From: Rufibacter ruber
Lineage (GTDB): Bacteria > Bacteroidota > Bacteroidia > Cytophagales > Hymenobacteraceae
NCBI RefSeq assembly: GCF_001647275.1
Contig: NZ_LRMM01000039.1
Location: forward strand, 1-43,809
Length of the DNA stretch: 43,809 nucleotides
Direction of reading: 5' to 3'
A program made the translations under genes and the position numbers. Of this stretch, positions 25,070-33,382 are shown in pieces (positions within the stretch are counted from its first letter, which is position 1; every line of letters begins with the position of its first letter). Under the pieces are notes generated by a model. The model searched no databases and was not told the DNA's origin. It was given only the letters and a program-made list of their open reading frames with translations.

Positions 25070-27757
25070 ATGCTGAAATGTTGTTTCCTGTTTTTCCTGG
25101 CTTACCTGCTCAGTGACCCTGCCTGGGCGCAACTCAACGTGGTAAAGGGGCAGGTAACCGATTCAACAGGGGCAGGGGTAGAGGCGGCCACCATTAGCCT
25201 GGTTTCGGCGCGGGATACGCTCACCGCGCTCAGTAACAGCAAAGGCCATTTCCTTTTCAGGAATGTCAAATCCCGGGAGTTCTCCCTCCACGTTTACACC
25301 CTGGAGTACGAAGCGGTGCACCAAACCCTTTCCTTGCAGGAGGGGCAAACGGTGCTGGACCTTCCCGCCATAAAGCTGCAGGTGAAAAACCACGTGCTGC
25401 AGGAGGTGGTGATTCGGCGGCCGCCGCCCGTGCTGGTCAAAACCGATACCGTGGAATTTGATGTGGCCCAGTTTGAGACAGATCCCAATGCTACAGTAGA
25501 TGAGGTGGTGAAAAAGCTCCCGGGGCTGGAGGTGGATGCAGACGGCCGCCTCACCACTGAAGGCCAGGAAATCACTGAATTGCGCATGAACGGGAAAGTC
25601 TTCACGGGGGCAGACCTGCAGACAGCCCTCAGCCTGCTGCCCGCTGAGCTGATCCAGAAAATACAGGTAGTAGATGACTATGGCGAAATGGCCAGGCTCA
25701 GCGGGGTGAAAACCGGTACGGCGCGCAAAGTGCTGAACCTGCAGGTTGACCCGGAGAAAAACAAGTTCTTTTCCAGCAACGGCTCTGCCGGTATGGCCAG
25801 CACCGGCCGGTTCAATGCTTCGTTTAATGCCAACTACATGAACAATGACCGGCAGCTGACCGTGCTAGGGGCGTTGCAGAACAGCGGCGGGGAAGGGGCC
25901 GGCAGTTCTACCAGCCGTACCGGTGGGCTCAATTTCAGAGAGGAGGTAGGCAAAAAGCTGCAGGTGTCAGGCGGGTTCAACTACAGTGACCACCAGAACC
26001 ACAACCTGGGCGAAACCGTGCGGCAGAGTTTCTACGAACGGCAGGTGGTGGTGCAGACCAACCTGAACGCCTATGAAAGCGAAAGCAAAACCTTGAGCAG
26101 TAACCTGAGCTTGGAGTACCGGCCCAATGACCGTAATTTTCTCCGGATTTCCCCCAACTTCTCTTTCAACAGCAGCCAGACATCCAGTGAAAGCAAGTAC
26201 CGCATTCAGCAAGATTCCCTGCCAAAAGGGCAGGAGGAGCTGGTGCTGGAGCAGCTCCCTGAAAAGGAGAAAGGGAATATCCTCTCCGGCAGTACGTCTT
26301 CTGCCCCCACGGTAGGCGTAGACATGACCTGGAGCCACCGGTTTGAGAAAAAGGGCCGCACCTTTACCGTCAATGCCAGTTACAACGGCTCCAGCAATGA
26401 AGATGAACAGGTGAACCAGACGGCACTGCAGCTGTTCCAGAAAGACCAGGTGAAAGATTCCCTGCAGCACCGCCTGCTGCAAAACCAAACCAGAAACAGG
26501 GGGTGGGGGGCCTCCGCTTTTTACGTGGAGCCTTTGAGTGAACACTCTAGCCTGGCCGTGAACTGGAGCTACAGCCATGCCCGCAACCGCAACAACCGTG
26601 AAACCCGTGAGATTCTGGATGGGAAGGAACCGTTTATTGTAGATTCCCTCACCAACCTGTACACCTCCCTGGCCATCACCCAGCAGATAGGCTTGTTTTT
26701 CAACAGCAAGTTCAAAAAGGGGACGTATGTGGTGGGTATTAATGCCGCGCCCACTATGTTGGAGAACCACACAGAAGGCGTGCAGACGGCCACCAACCGC
26801 CGCCGCAGCCTGAACGGCAGCGGCTCGCTGCAGGTGAATTACCCCGTTTCAGAGTCGGCGGCTTTCAACCTGAACTACCAGGCCAACGCCCAGCAGCCGT
26901 CTGTGGAGCAGTTGCAGCCCATTCCAGATGTGACTGACCCTAAATACATCATCATTGGCAACCCTAACCTGCAGCCATCTATCCAGCACGGGTTGAACCT
27001 GAACTACCGCCACTCTGACCGAACCTCCAACTCCTTCTGGGCCGTGAATTTCTCCGGGAGTTTTACCCAGAACAAGATTGTGCAGAACACCCTTCTGCTG
27101 GAAGAGGAGGGAAGCCTCCGGCAGCAGACCCGCTACCTGAACTCCAATGGTGACTATAACCTGGCGGGTGGCTACTCGTATTCCAGGCCGTTTGCAGAAC
27201 GCAAGTACACCCTCAGCCTGAACGGCAGGGTTCAGTTTGGGAACAATGTGAGCTACAGCAACAACCAGGAAAACCGGCGGCAGAACTGGGGCTGGAGCCA
27301 GGGCCTGCAGATGCGGGTAGCCCCGGTGAAATGGACCGAAGTCAACACCCGCGTCAATTACTCCTACCAGAAAGATTCTTACCAGCTCACCCAGGGCGTA
27401 GGGTCGTCTGTGTCTTCCTGGCGGCTGAGTTTAGACGGCAGAGCCTATCTCTGGGACAGGGCCGTGACCCTTTCCACTAATGTGAACAAGAGCTTTGACC
27501 AAGGGTATGCCCGCTCGTTCCGCACCAACCCCCTGATCATCAATGCCGCCCTTACCGGGCGTTTCCTGAAAAAGAAAACCGCCTCTGTAAGCCTGCAGGC
27601 CTTTGACCTTTTAAATGAAAACAACAACGTGAGCCGTACCGCCAACGGGAACACCATCATAGACAACCGCACCAAACGCATCTCCCGCTATTACCAGCTC
27701 ACCCTGCAAATGAAACTGCTGACCTTCGCCAAAGGCGGAAAGCAGGAGAAAAAGTAA
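25070..27757 (+). CDS. TonB-receptor-like outer-membrane barrel protein with CarboxypepD_reg domain
   Basis: An 895-residue outer-membrane protein. Signal peptide (core CCFLFFLAYLLSDPAWAQ), then a carboxypeptidase-regulatory-like beta-sandwich at about 25-105 (VVKGQVTDSTGAGVEAATIS, LSNSKGHFLFRNVKS), a plug-like domain (VLQEVVIRRPPPVLVKTDTV, VDEVVKKLPGLEVDADGRL, LRMNGKVFTGADL) and a beta-barrel to the end. It belongs to the outer-membrane beta-barrel family related to SusC/TonB receptors; no SusD partner is next to it, so substrate is open. The barrel ends KRISRYYQLTLQMKL, with a short basic tail. Monocistronic, followed at once by a palindrome terminator. Confidence 0.9.
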   Translation: MLKCCFLFFLAYLLSDPAWAQLNVVKGQVTDSTGAGVEAATISLVSARDTLTALSNSKGHFLFRNVKSREFSLHVYTLEYEAVHQTLSLQEGQTVLDLPAIKLQVKNHVLQEVVIRRPPPVLVKTDTVEFDVAQFETDPNATVDEVVKKLPGLEVDADGRLTTEGQEITELRMNGKVFTGADLQTALSLLPAELIQKIQVVDDYGEMARLSGVKTGTARKVLNLQVDPEKNKFFSSNGSAGMASTGRFNASFNANYMNNDRQLTVLGALQNSGGEGAGSSTSRTGGLNFREEVGKKLQVSGGFNYSDHQNHNLGETVRQSFYERQVVVQTNLNAYESESKTLSSNLSLEYRPNDRNFLRISPNFSFNSSQTSSESKYRIQQDSLPKGQEELVLEQLPEKEKGNILSGSTSSAPTVGVDMTWSHRFEKKGRTFTVNASYNGSSNEDEQVNQTALQLFQKDQVKDSLQHRLLQNQTRNRGWGASAFYVEPLSEHSSLAVNWSYSHARNRNNRETREILDGKEPFIVDSLTNLYTSLAITQQIGLFFNSKFKKGTYVVGINAAPTMLENHTEGVQTATNRRRSLNGSGSLQVNYPVSESAAFNLNYQANAQQPSVEQLQPIPDVTDPKYIIIGNPNLQPSIQHGLNLNYRHSDRTSNSFWAVNFSGSFTQNKIVQNTLLLEEEGSLRQQTRYLNSNGDYNLAGGYSYSRPFAERKYTLSLNGRVQFGNNVSYSNNQENRRQNWGWSQGLQMRVAPVKWTEVNTRVNYSYQKDSYQLTQGVGSSVSSWRLSLDGRAYLWDRAVTLSTNVNKSFDQGYARSFRTNPLIINAALTGRFLKKKTASVSLQAFDLLNENNNVSRTANGNTIIDNRTKRISRYYQLTLQMKLLTFAKGGKQEKK

Positions 27758-27760
27758 AAT

Positions 27761-27801
27761 CTGTTTTTGGCCTGTTTTCAGAAAAACAGCTCTGAAAACA
27801 G
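27761..27801 (+). terminator. Palindrome terminator of the outer-membrane protein gene
   Basis: CTGTTTT (27761-27767) and AAAACAG (27795-27801) enclose CTGTTTT/AAAACAG; starts 3 bp after the stop codon. Same family as the other palindromes. Confidence 0.55.
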
Positions 27802-27949
27802 GAGAGAACCTTTGCTTTCAGAGGTTTAGGTGTGTTGTGAGGACCTGCAGGTGTATGGCATATGGCCGTACACCTGTCATGCGTGGAGTTACAGGTGTAT
27901 AATTTTCCTTATGGGCTTTTCACGGTTCCTCTATTGCTCAGTTGTCTTA

Positions 27950-28085
27950 GCTGTTCGGGATTGGCAGGTCCTAACTTGACACCTGCGGATTTGCAAACCG
28001 CAGCGCTTACACATCAAAATGCCGCAACGGAGATTGCAAATACCCTCTTTACCTGCTTCCGGATTGCAAATCCGGAAGAGCGCTG
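27950..28085. repeat. Multi-hairpin repeat, copy 2
   Basis: Inverted match to 500-635 with conserved order of hairpins and spacers. The hairpin at 28056-28078 has arms CTTCCGGATT/AATCCGGAAG; a second, GCGGATTTGCAAACCGC, lies near 27985-28001. Confidence 0.7.
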
Positions 28086-28302
28086 CTGTTCGTAAATCTT
28101 AAGAACAATAATCAGGCATGCGTGGACCGGCAGGTGTAAACATCCCCCTTCGCCCCCTTCAAAGGGGGAGTAGCAGAAAGGAGTCCTGAGTCTAGAGTTC
28201 TGAGTCATTTAGTCCGCTCTGGCAATCCAGCACGGGTAAACCAGCACTGCGCATGGTCGCTGCCCGGCAGCGAGGGCAGTCAGAGACTACCCATCATCAC
28301 CA

Positions 28303-28326
28303 GGCACGAGTCTGGAGACTCGCGCC
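28303..28326 (+). repeat. REP-like hairpin with GAGTCT stem
   Basis: GGCAC, stem GAGTC...GACTC, GCGCC. Same ends as the REPs next to the RAYT gene but an entirely different inner stem. Confidence 0.7.
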
Positions 28327-28402
28327 TGCGGGACCTGCTGCAGCTGCTATAGCTGCCACTATCAGTCAACCACAGCCAATCCACCACCCATGCCTCCTAC
28401 GG

Positions 28403-28729
<327 letters not shown>

Positions 28730-28837
28730 AAATCATAAAGAACAACTGATCCCAACTCCATTCCTTATAACAGCTCTCCCAATCAACCCCTCTTCCTCCT
28801 TAAAAAGCCCCCGCTAGGAAAAATCAGTAATTCTCCG

Positions 28838-28845
28838 TACCTTTG
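28838..28845 (+). promoter_or_regulatory. TACCTTTG promoter element of the DEAD-box gene
   Basis: A perfect TAnnTTTG element. The expected start of transcription, 5-8 bp downstream, falls at the beginning of the CAATACAC arm of the leader structure, leaving a 5' leader of about 155 nt. Confidence 0.6.
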
Positions 28846-28850
28846 CCCCA

Positions 28851-28976
28851 CAATACACGCCGAGACTTCGTTGGTCTCATTTTTTGGCATTAAGGCACTT
28901 CTCAAGCAAACCTCTGTGCGGCTTTCTCCGCAACGAAATCTTGATAAATGACGAATACCCTAGGGCAGGTGTATTG
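28851..28976 (+). ncRNA. Probable structured 5' leader of the DEAD-box helicase mRNA
   Basis: CAATACAC (28851-28858) is a perfect complement of GTGTATTG (28969-28976), closing the domain. Inside, GAGAC/GTCTC (28862-28866, 28874-28878) make a hairpin whose 7-nt loop TTCGTTG is a perfect complement of CAACGAA (28931-28937), so a pseudoknot can form. GCGG/CCGC (28918-28921, 28928-28931) form a third helix next to it. A T6 run follows the first hairpin. The layout resembles a cis-regulatory RNA; no known family was recognised. Confidence 0.5.
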
Positions 28977-29004
28977 TCTTTATATATCATACTTATCATA
29001 ATTG

Positions 29005-30873
29005 ATGGAAAGAATTAAATTCCAGGAGCTTCCGTTGTCGGAAGAAATCCAGCGCGCTATCGTGGACTTAGGCTACGAAGAGGCTTCTCCTATCCAGACT
29101 GCCGCCATTCCTGTTTTACTGGAAGGCCGCGACGTTATCGGGCAAGCCCAAACCGGTACCGGCAAAACTGCCGCTTTTGCAATCCCTACTATTGAAGGCA
29201 TTGACCCTAACAACCGCGAGGTGCAGGCGTTGATCCTGTGCCCAACCCGTGAGTTGGCCATTCAGGTGTCAGAAGAGATTCAGAAACTTACAAAATACAA
29301 AAAAGGCATCAGCGTAGTGCCTATCTATGGTGGTCAGCCCTATGAGCGCCAGTTACGCGCCCTCAAGCAAGGGGTACAGATCGTGATCGGGACCCCCGGC
29401 CGCGTCATGGACCACATTGAAAGAGGAACCCTCCGTCTGGAAACCACCAAAACCATCATCTTAGATGAGGCCGATGAAATGTTGGACATGGGTTTCAGGG
29501 AAGACATTGAGTTTGTTCTGACCAAAATGCCAGAAGACCGCCAGACGGTATTCTTCTCGGCTACCATGAGCAAGCCTATCATGGAGCTCACGCGCAAGTA
29601 CCAGACCAATCCGGAGATTGTGAAGGTGACCCAGCAGCAGCTCACCGTGACCAACATTGAGCAGATCTACTTTGAAGTACGCAGCAGCGGCAAGATGGAA
29701 GTGACCACGCGCCTCATTGACATGTACAACTTTAAAGTGGTGATCATCTTCTGTAACACCAAACGCATGGTAGACGAGCTGGTGAGCAACCTCCAGGCCC
29801 GCGGCTACTTCGCAGATGGTCTTCACGGTGACCTGAACCAGAACCAGCGGAACAACGTGATGAACAAGTTCAAAGCCGGTACCCTGGAGATTCTGGTGGC
29901 CACCGACGTGGCCGCCCGCGGGATTGACGTGGACAACGTGGAGGCCGTGATCAACTATGACCTTCCGCAGGACGAGGAAAACTACGTGCACCGCATTGGC
30001 CGTACCGGCCGTGCCGGTAAATCTGGGAAAGCCTTCTCGTTTGTGGCGGGTAGAGACCTGTACAAACTGCGGGACATTGAGCGCTTCACCAAGGCTAAAA
30101 TCGTTCGTCAGAACGTGCCAACCTATGAGGATGTAGCCGAAGTGCGTACCACCTTGGTATTAGACCAGGTGAAAGAAGTGATCCAGAAAGGCGGCTTGTC
30201 TAAGCATATCTTAAAGATTGAGCGTCTGGTAGACCAGGATCTTACCACCATGGACATTGCCGCGGCGCTGCTGAAGCTGGTCATGAAAGACACCAAAAAC
30301 AAGGAGAAGAGCGCCGAAGCCAGCGAAGGCAAAGGGGGCCCTAAACCTGGCTTTGACCGTCTGTTCGTGACCCTGGGCAAGAAAGACCGGCTGCACCCCA
30401 AAGACCTGGTAGACATCCTCACTGACAACACCAGCATACCGGGTGGTAAAGTTGGAGACATTGACCTGTATGACCGTTTCAGCTTTGTAGAAGTACCTAC
30501 TGAGTACACCGCAGAAATCCTGAACCGCCTGGCCGTAACTGAAATCAACGGGATGACCGTGAAATTCCAGAAAGCTGAGAAGAAAAACATGGACCCTGCT
30601 GAAGGTGGCCGTGAGCTGCAGGAGTTGGAAGACCGCCCAAGAAAGAAATTCTATGACGGTCCGTTCAACAACCGCGGCGGCGGAGACCGTGGTGGTGACA
30701 GAGGCGGAAGTCGTGGCGGCTATGGCGGTGGCGACAGAGGCGGCCGTTCCTACGGAGACCGTGACCGGGGCGGCGACCGCGGAGGCAGAAGCTTCGGCGG
30801 TGGTGGCGGACGCGACCGTGACCGCAACAGCGGCGGCGGCGGGTTCCGGGAACGGAAAAGAAGAGACTTCTAA
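29005..30873 (+). CDS. DEAD-box RNA helicase with DbpA RNA-binding domain and RGG tail
   Basis: A 622-residue ATP-dependent RNA helicase of the DeaD/CshA type, acting in ribosome assembly and RNA turnover, often at low temperature. Motifs: Q-motif region EEASPIQTAAIP, AQTGTGKTAAF (I), PTRELAIQ (Ia), TPGRVMDH (Ib), LDEADEML (II), FFSATM (III), VATDVAARGIDVDNV (V), HRIGRTGRAG (VI). Residues about 445-525 form the DbpA RNA-recognition domain (RLFVTLGKKDRLHPKDLVD, IDLYDRFSFVEVP). The last 70 residues are glycine/arginine-rich (GGDRGG repeats). Start at the ATG at 29005; an adjacent TTG is less likely. Has its own promoter, long leader and terminator, and lies inside an inverted repeat pair. Confidence 0.96.
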   Translation: MERIKFQELPLSEEIQRAIVDLGYEEASPIQTAAIPVLLEGRDVIGQAQTGTGKTAAFAIPTIEGIDPNNREVQALILCPTRELAIQVSEEIQKLTKYKKGISVVPIYGGQPYERQLRALKQGVQIVIGTPGRVMDHIERGTLRLETTKTIILDEADEMLDMGFREDIEFVLTKMPEDRQTVFFSATMSKPIMELTRKYQTNPEIVKVTQQQLTVTNIEQIYFEVRSSGKMEVTTRLIDMYNFKVVIIFCNTKRMVDELVSNLQARGYFADGLHGDLNQNQRNNVMNKFKAGTLEILVATDVAARGIDVDNVEAVINYDLPQDEENYVHRIGRTGRAGKSGKAFSFVAGRDLYKLRDIERFTKAKIVRQNVPTYEDVAEVRTTLVLDQVKEVIQKGGLSKHILKIERLVDQDLTTMDIAAALLKLVMKDTKNKEKSAEASEGKGGPKPGFDRLFVTLGKKDRLHPKDLVDILTDNTSIPGGKVGDIDLYDRFSFVEVPTEYTAEILNRLAVTEINGMTVKFQKAEKKNMDPAEGGRELQELEDRPRKKFYDGPFNNRGGGDRGGDRGGSRGGYGGGDRGGRSYGDRDRGGDRGGRSFGGGGGRDRDRNSGGGGFRERKRRDF

Positions 30874-30978
30874 AAAAACTTAAATATTTTCTCAGAAACT
30901 ATAACCCTGGCAAAATTCCTCCCGTATAACTGAGGGACAGAGCTTAAAAGTTAATAAAGGGTTTAGTATCTGTTTTAA

Positions 30979-31016
30979 AATAAACGCAGCACTCAGAATG
31001 CTGCGTTTATTTTTTT
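30979..31016 (+). terminator. Intrinsic terminator of the DEAD-box gene
   Basis: AAACGCAGCA and TGCTGCGTTT form a 10-bp stem with a 7-nt loop, followed by ATTTTTTTG; about 110 bp after the stop codon. Confidence 0.92.
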
Positions 31017-31212
31017 GTACCTACCCCAACTGGTTTTGATGAGTTTTTAGAAAAACAGGCGGAAAACGGGAAGATCTATTTTAGATTGGAATCTAATTCA
31101 AAAGTTTTCAGGATAGGTAGTTTGCTGCTGCAGCGTAGGAATGCGTGTTTCGCTTTTCCCTTGGCGTGGATGGTTGGCGACTGAATGCCTAAGTGATTAA
31201 CTCTTTTCAAAG
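31017..31212. other. Gene-free stretch with half of a worn palindrome
   Basis: A TTTTTAGAAAAACAGG remnant near 31045-31060 recalls the palindrome family. No other feature. Confidence 0.35.
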
Positions 31213-31519
31213 ACCCTGCTGCTGCTGCAGGAATGCGTGGCCTGCTGTTTCCCTGGCTTTGGCGCTTGATGCGTTGGTTTACTAGCTGCGTTGTTTCATC
31301 TTTTCCGGTAAGCGCTCACGGCCGCGGGGCCCGTCCTGGCGGCTCGCACTGCTGTTAAAACTACGCCTTTGGCGTTGCCTTCGGCACCGTATTAACAGAG
31401 GCGCTCCCCGCCAGGACTGATTTATGTTCCTTCCCTGCTACTTCCTTACTTGCTCTGTCTGTTTCTGCAGGTAACCGTTGCTGATCCGCTAGCCTGAGAC
31501 GAGCCTGTGCTGCGCACAT
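31213..31519 (-). repeat. ~300-bp dispersed repeat, copy B
   Basis: Inverted partner of 28403-28729. Its variable middle holds a different hairpin (GTTAATACGGTGCC against its partner ending TTTTAAC, with an internal CGCC/GGCG helix). The conserved blocks on both sides keep their order and approximate spacing. Confidence 0.8.
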
Positions 31520-31702
31520 CAGCCAGGGGCAGAAGTGCTAATTAACCCATGTGCCACTAGCAGAAGTGTTGATTGTTCATTACTGCTTGTTGGTTACTTA
31601 TTGTTGCTTGTTTGCCGCTTTCTCTGGTTCAAGTTTCCAACTTGGACCTATAATGGCGGAAGCTTTCAGCTTCCATGAGGCGGCAGCCTCACATTACTTC
31701 TG

Positions 31703-31738
31703 CCCTCTATGGCTCCCTCTATGGCTCCCTCTATGGCG
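31703..31738. repeat. 12-bp tandem repeat, three copies
   Basis: CCCTCTATGGCT three times in a row, the last copy running into the REP at 31735-31757. The unit corresponds to the REP's own 3' tail (CATAGAGGG), so it probably arose by slippage at the REP border. Confidence 0.85.
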
Positions 31739-31757
31739 CGGAAGTTACTTCCGTGCC
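31735..31757 (-). repeat. REP-like hairpin with GGAAGT stem
   Basis: On the minus strand: GGCAC, GGAAGT-A-ACTTCC, GCGCC, ATAG. Same ends and tail as REP R1 but a different stem. Confidence 0.7.
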
Positions 31758-31887
31758 TTCTAACCATTGCCGATACTTTTCTTGCCGATACTCTTCTTTA
31801 TTGGAGAGCTGATCAACTTTAAAAGAAGATCTGATACCACAAGGCAGATCCATCGCAGAATAGTTTTTTGATTGCTCCAAAATGCTC

Positions 31888-31927
31888 CTGTTTTCGGGCT
31901 GTTTTTCTAAAAACAGGCCGAAAACAG
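31888..31927 (-). terminator. Palindrome terminator of the flavoprotein gene
   Basis: CTGTTTTCGG (31888-31897) and CCGAAAACAG (31918-31927) around CTGTTTTT/AAAAACAG. Eleven bases after the stop of the BaiN-like gene. Confidence 0.6.
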
Positions 31928-31938
31928 AAAATATAACT

Positions 31939-33165
31939 TTATAATCCGGCCATGGCTTTGCCGGCCAGGTAGCCGCCGGTCCAGGCGGCCTGGAAGTTGA
32001 AACCGCCAGTGATGCCGTCTATGTCCAGAACCTCGCCCGCGAAATACAATCCGGGAATTTTGCGGCTTTCCATGGTTGCAAGGTTGATCTCTGGTAAGGC
32101 AATTCCGCCGCAGGTGACAAACTCTTCTTTGAAGGTGGTTTTCCCATGCACCTCAAACGGGGTCCTGATGAGCAGTTCAATGAGTTTGTTCTGCGCTTTG
32201 CCGGGCAGTTCAGCCCACTTTACGTCTGCCGGCACCTCGGCCAGTTCACAGAGGCGCTGCCAGAGACGGTTAGGCAACCCGAAAAGAGCGTTGGTGAGCA
32301 CCATTTTGCGGGGAGAAGACTGCCGTATGTCAAGCAGTTGCTGGCGCACCTGTTCCTCCGGAACATCTGGTACCCAGTTCACCAGCGCGGTGCCGGTATA
32401 CTGCTGCCCGTGCAGGAGACGCGCCCCCCACGCCGAAAACCGGAGAACCGCCGGTCCGCTCAGGCCCCAGTGCGTGATGAGGAGTGGCCCCTCGGTTTCC
32501 AGTTTTTGACCCGTGAGTTTTACTTTCGCCTTCGGTACAGAGACGCCCTGCAGGTCTTTGAACGGCGAGGAGGGAACGTTGAGCGTGAACAGCGAAGGTA
32601 CCGGCTGCTCAACGGAGTGCCCCAGGTCCGCCAGCCACTGGTACTGCTCCGTTTTCTGGTTTCCGCCGGTGGCGATGAGGACTTTTTCTGCAGCCAGTAT
32701 GTCGCCTGAGCTGAGGTGCAAGGCAAAGGCATGGGGGCTGCTAGGCGTAATTTGTTGCACCCCCACACCGGTTCTAATCTGCACCCCGGCGGCATGCGCG
32801 GCCTGCAACAGACAGTCCACTATGGTTTCTGAAGTGTTAGACACCGGAAACATGCGGCCGTCTGGCTCAGTTTTCAGCTTTACCCCCCTTTTCTCAAACC
32901 AGGCCACCGTGTCTTGCGCCCCAAAGTGGGGAAGCATGCGCTTGAGCGCCTTGTGCCCCCGCGGATAGTGCTGGGCAAAGGGGCCGGCCTGAAAGCAGGC
33001 GTGGGTCACGTTGCAACGGCCGCCGCCAGACACGCGCACCTTAGACAGCAGCTTGGTGGTCTTCTCCAGCAAGATGACCTGCACGGAAGGGTTGGCCTCA
33101 GCGCAGGTAATGGCCCCGAAGAATCCGGCGGCACCGCCCCCTATCACTACTACTGTTCCCGGCAT
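31939..33165 (-). CDS. NAD(P)/FAD-dependent oxidoreductase, BaiN/HI0933 family
   Basis: A 408-residue flavoprotein. FAD-binding start TVVVIGGGAAGFFGAITCAE, then the family-specific VRVSGGGRCNVTHA, KTEPDGRMFPVSNTSETIVD, LIATGGNQ, LLITHWGLSGPAVLRFSAW, and the C-terminal FAEEFVTCGGIAL-like segment (FKEEFVTCGGIALPEIN) with GLYFAGEVLDIDGITGGFNF. These are the signature blocks of the HI0933/YhiN proteins, whose physiological substrate is mostly unknown. Start set at 33165 (MPGTVVVIGG), directly before the Rossmann strand. The start codon lies inside an inverted repeat (33161-33210). Monocistronic. Confidence 0.92.
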   Translation of the reverse strand: MPGTVVVIGGGAAGFFGAITCAEANPSVQVILLEKTTKLLSKVRVSGGGRCNVTHACFQAGPFAQHYPRGHKALKRMLPHFGAQDTVAWFEKRGVKLKTEPDGRMFPVSNTSETIVDCLLQAAHAAGVQIRTGVGVQQITPSSPHAFALHLSSGDILAAEKVLIATGGNQKTEQYQWLADLGHSVEQPVPSLFTLNVPSSPFKDLQGVSVPKAKVKLTGQKLETEGPLLITHWGLSGPAVLRFSAWGARLLHGQQYTGTALVNWVPDVPEEQVRQQLLDIRQSSPRKMVLTNALFGLPNRLWQRLCELAEVPADVKWAELPGKAQNKLIELLIRTPFEVHGKTTFKEEFVTCGGIALPEINLATMESRKIPGLYFAGEVLDIDGITGGFNFQAAWTGGYLAGKAMAGL

Positions 33166-33210
33166 CTGTTTTCGGCTTGTTTTTACAAAAATAGACAAAA
33201 AACAGATGCC
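33161..33210. repeat. Palindrome overlapping the flavoprotein start codon
   Basis: GGCATCTGTTTT (33161-33172) and AAAACAGATGCC (33199-33210) are perfect 12-bp arms, with a weaker inner TGTTTTT/AAAAATA. The left arm contains the ATG and first codons of the gene on the minus strand, so the start codon could be paired in the mRNA. Confidence 0.75.
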
Positions 33211-33382
33211 GCTTTTTCTGGGCAGCATGCTCCTGCTCCAGGTCAGGTTTTCTGGTTAGTTATTCAGATTAATAGTAGCAGGAAGAGCTGGAAATCTTTC
33301 AAAACGCTGGCTAACCTTAAGCCAGAAGTGAAATCTTATCAATCCGCCGTGGGCGGAAGATGTTTTCAAAACTTAGCGCTAA

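Larger units (their letters stand above)
27802..28402. other. Gene-free repeat-rich stretch
   Basis: No supported gene. It contains the second multi-hairpin repeat (27950-28085) and a REP-like hairpin (28303-28326), plus a short palindrome, CCCCCTT...AAGGGGG, near 28143-28169. Confidence 0.5.
31520..31887. other. Gene-free stretch with a cluster of REP-like hairpins
   Basis: Between 31627 and 31757 lie three short hairpins in a row: CAAGTT/AACTTG (31630-31644), GGAAGCT/AGCTTCC (31657-31673) and a REP with GGCGC/GTGCC ends (31735-31757). No supported gene. Confidence 0.5.

Noticed and set aside
25967-26770. 267-codon minus-strand frame opposite the outer-membrane protein gene
   Set aside because: Pure antisense shadow of a well-supported barrel; no domain pattern.
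30605-30883. Ala/Val/Glu/Thr-rich plus-strand frame
   Set aside because: It is the shifted frame of the RGG-coding tail of the DEAD-box gene.
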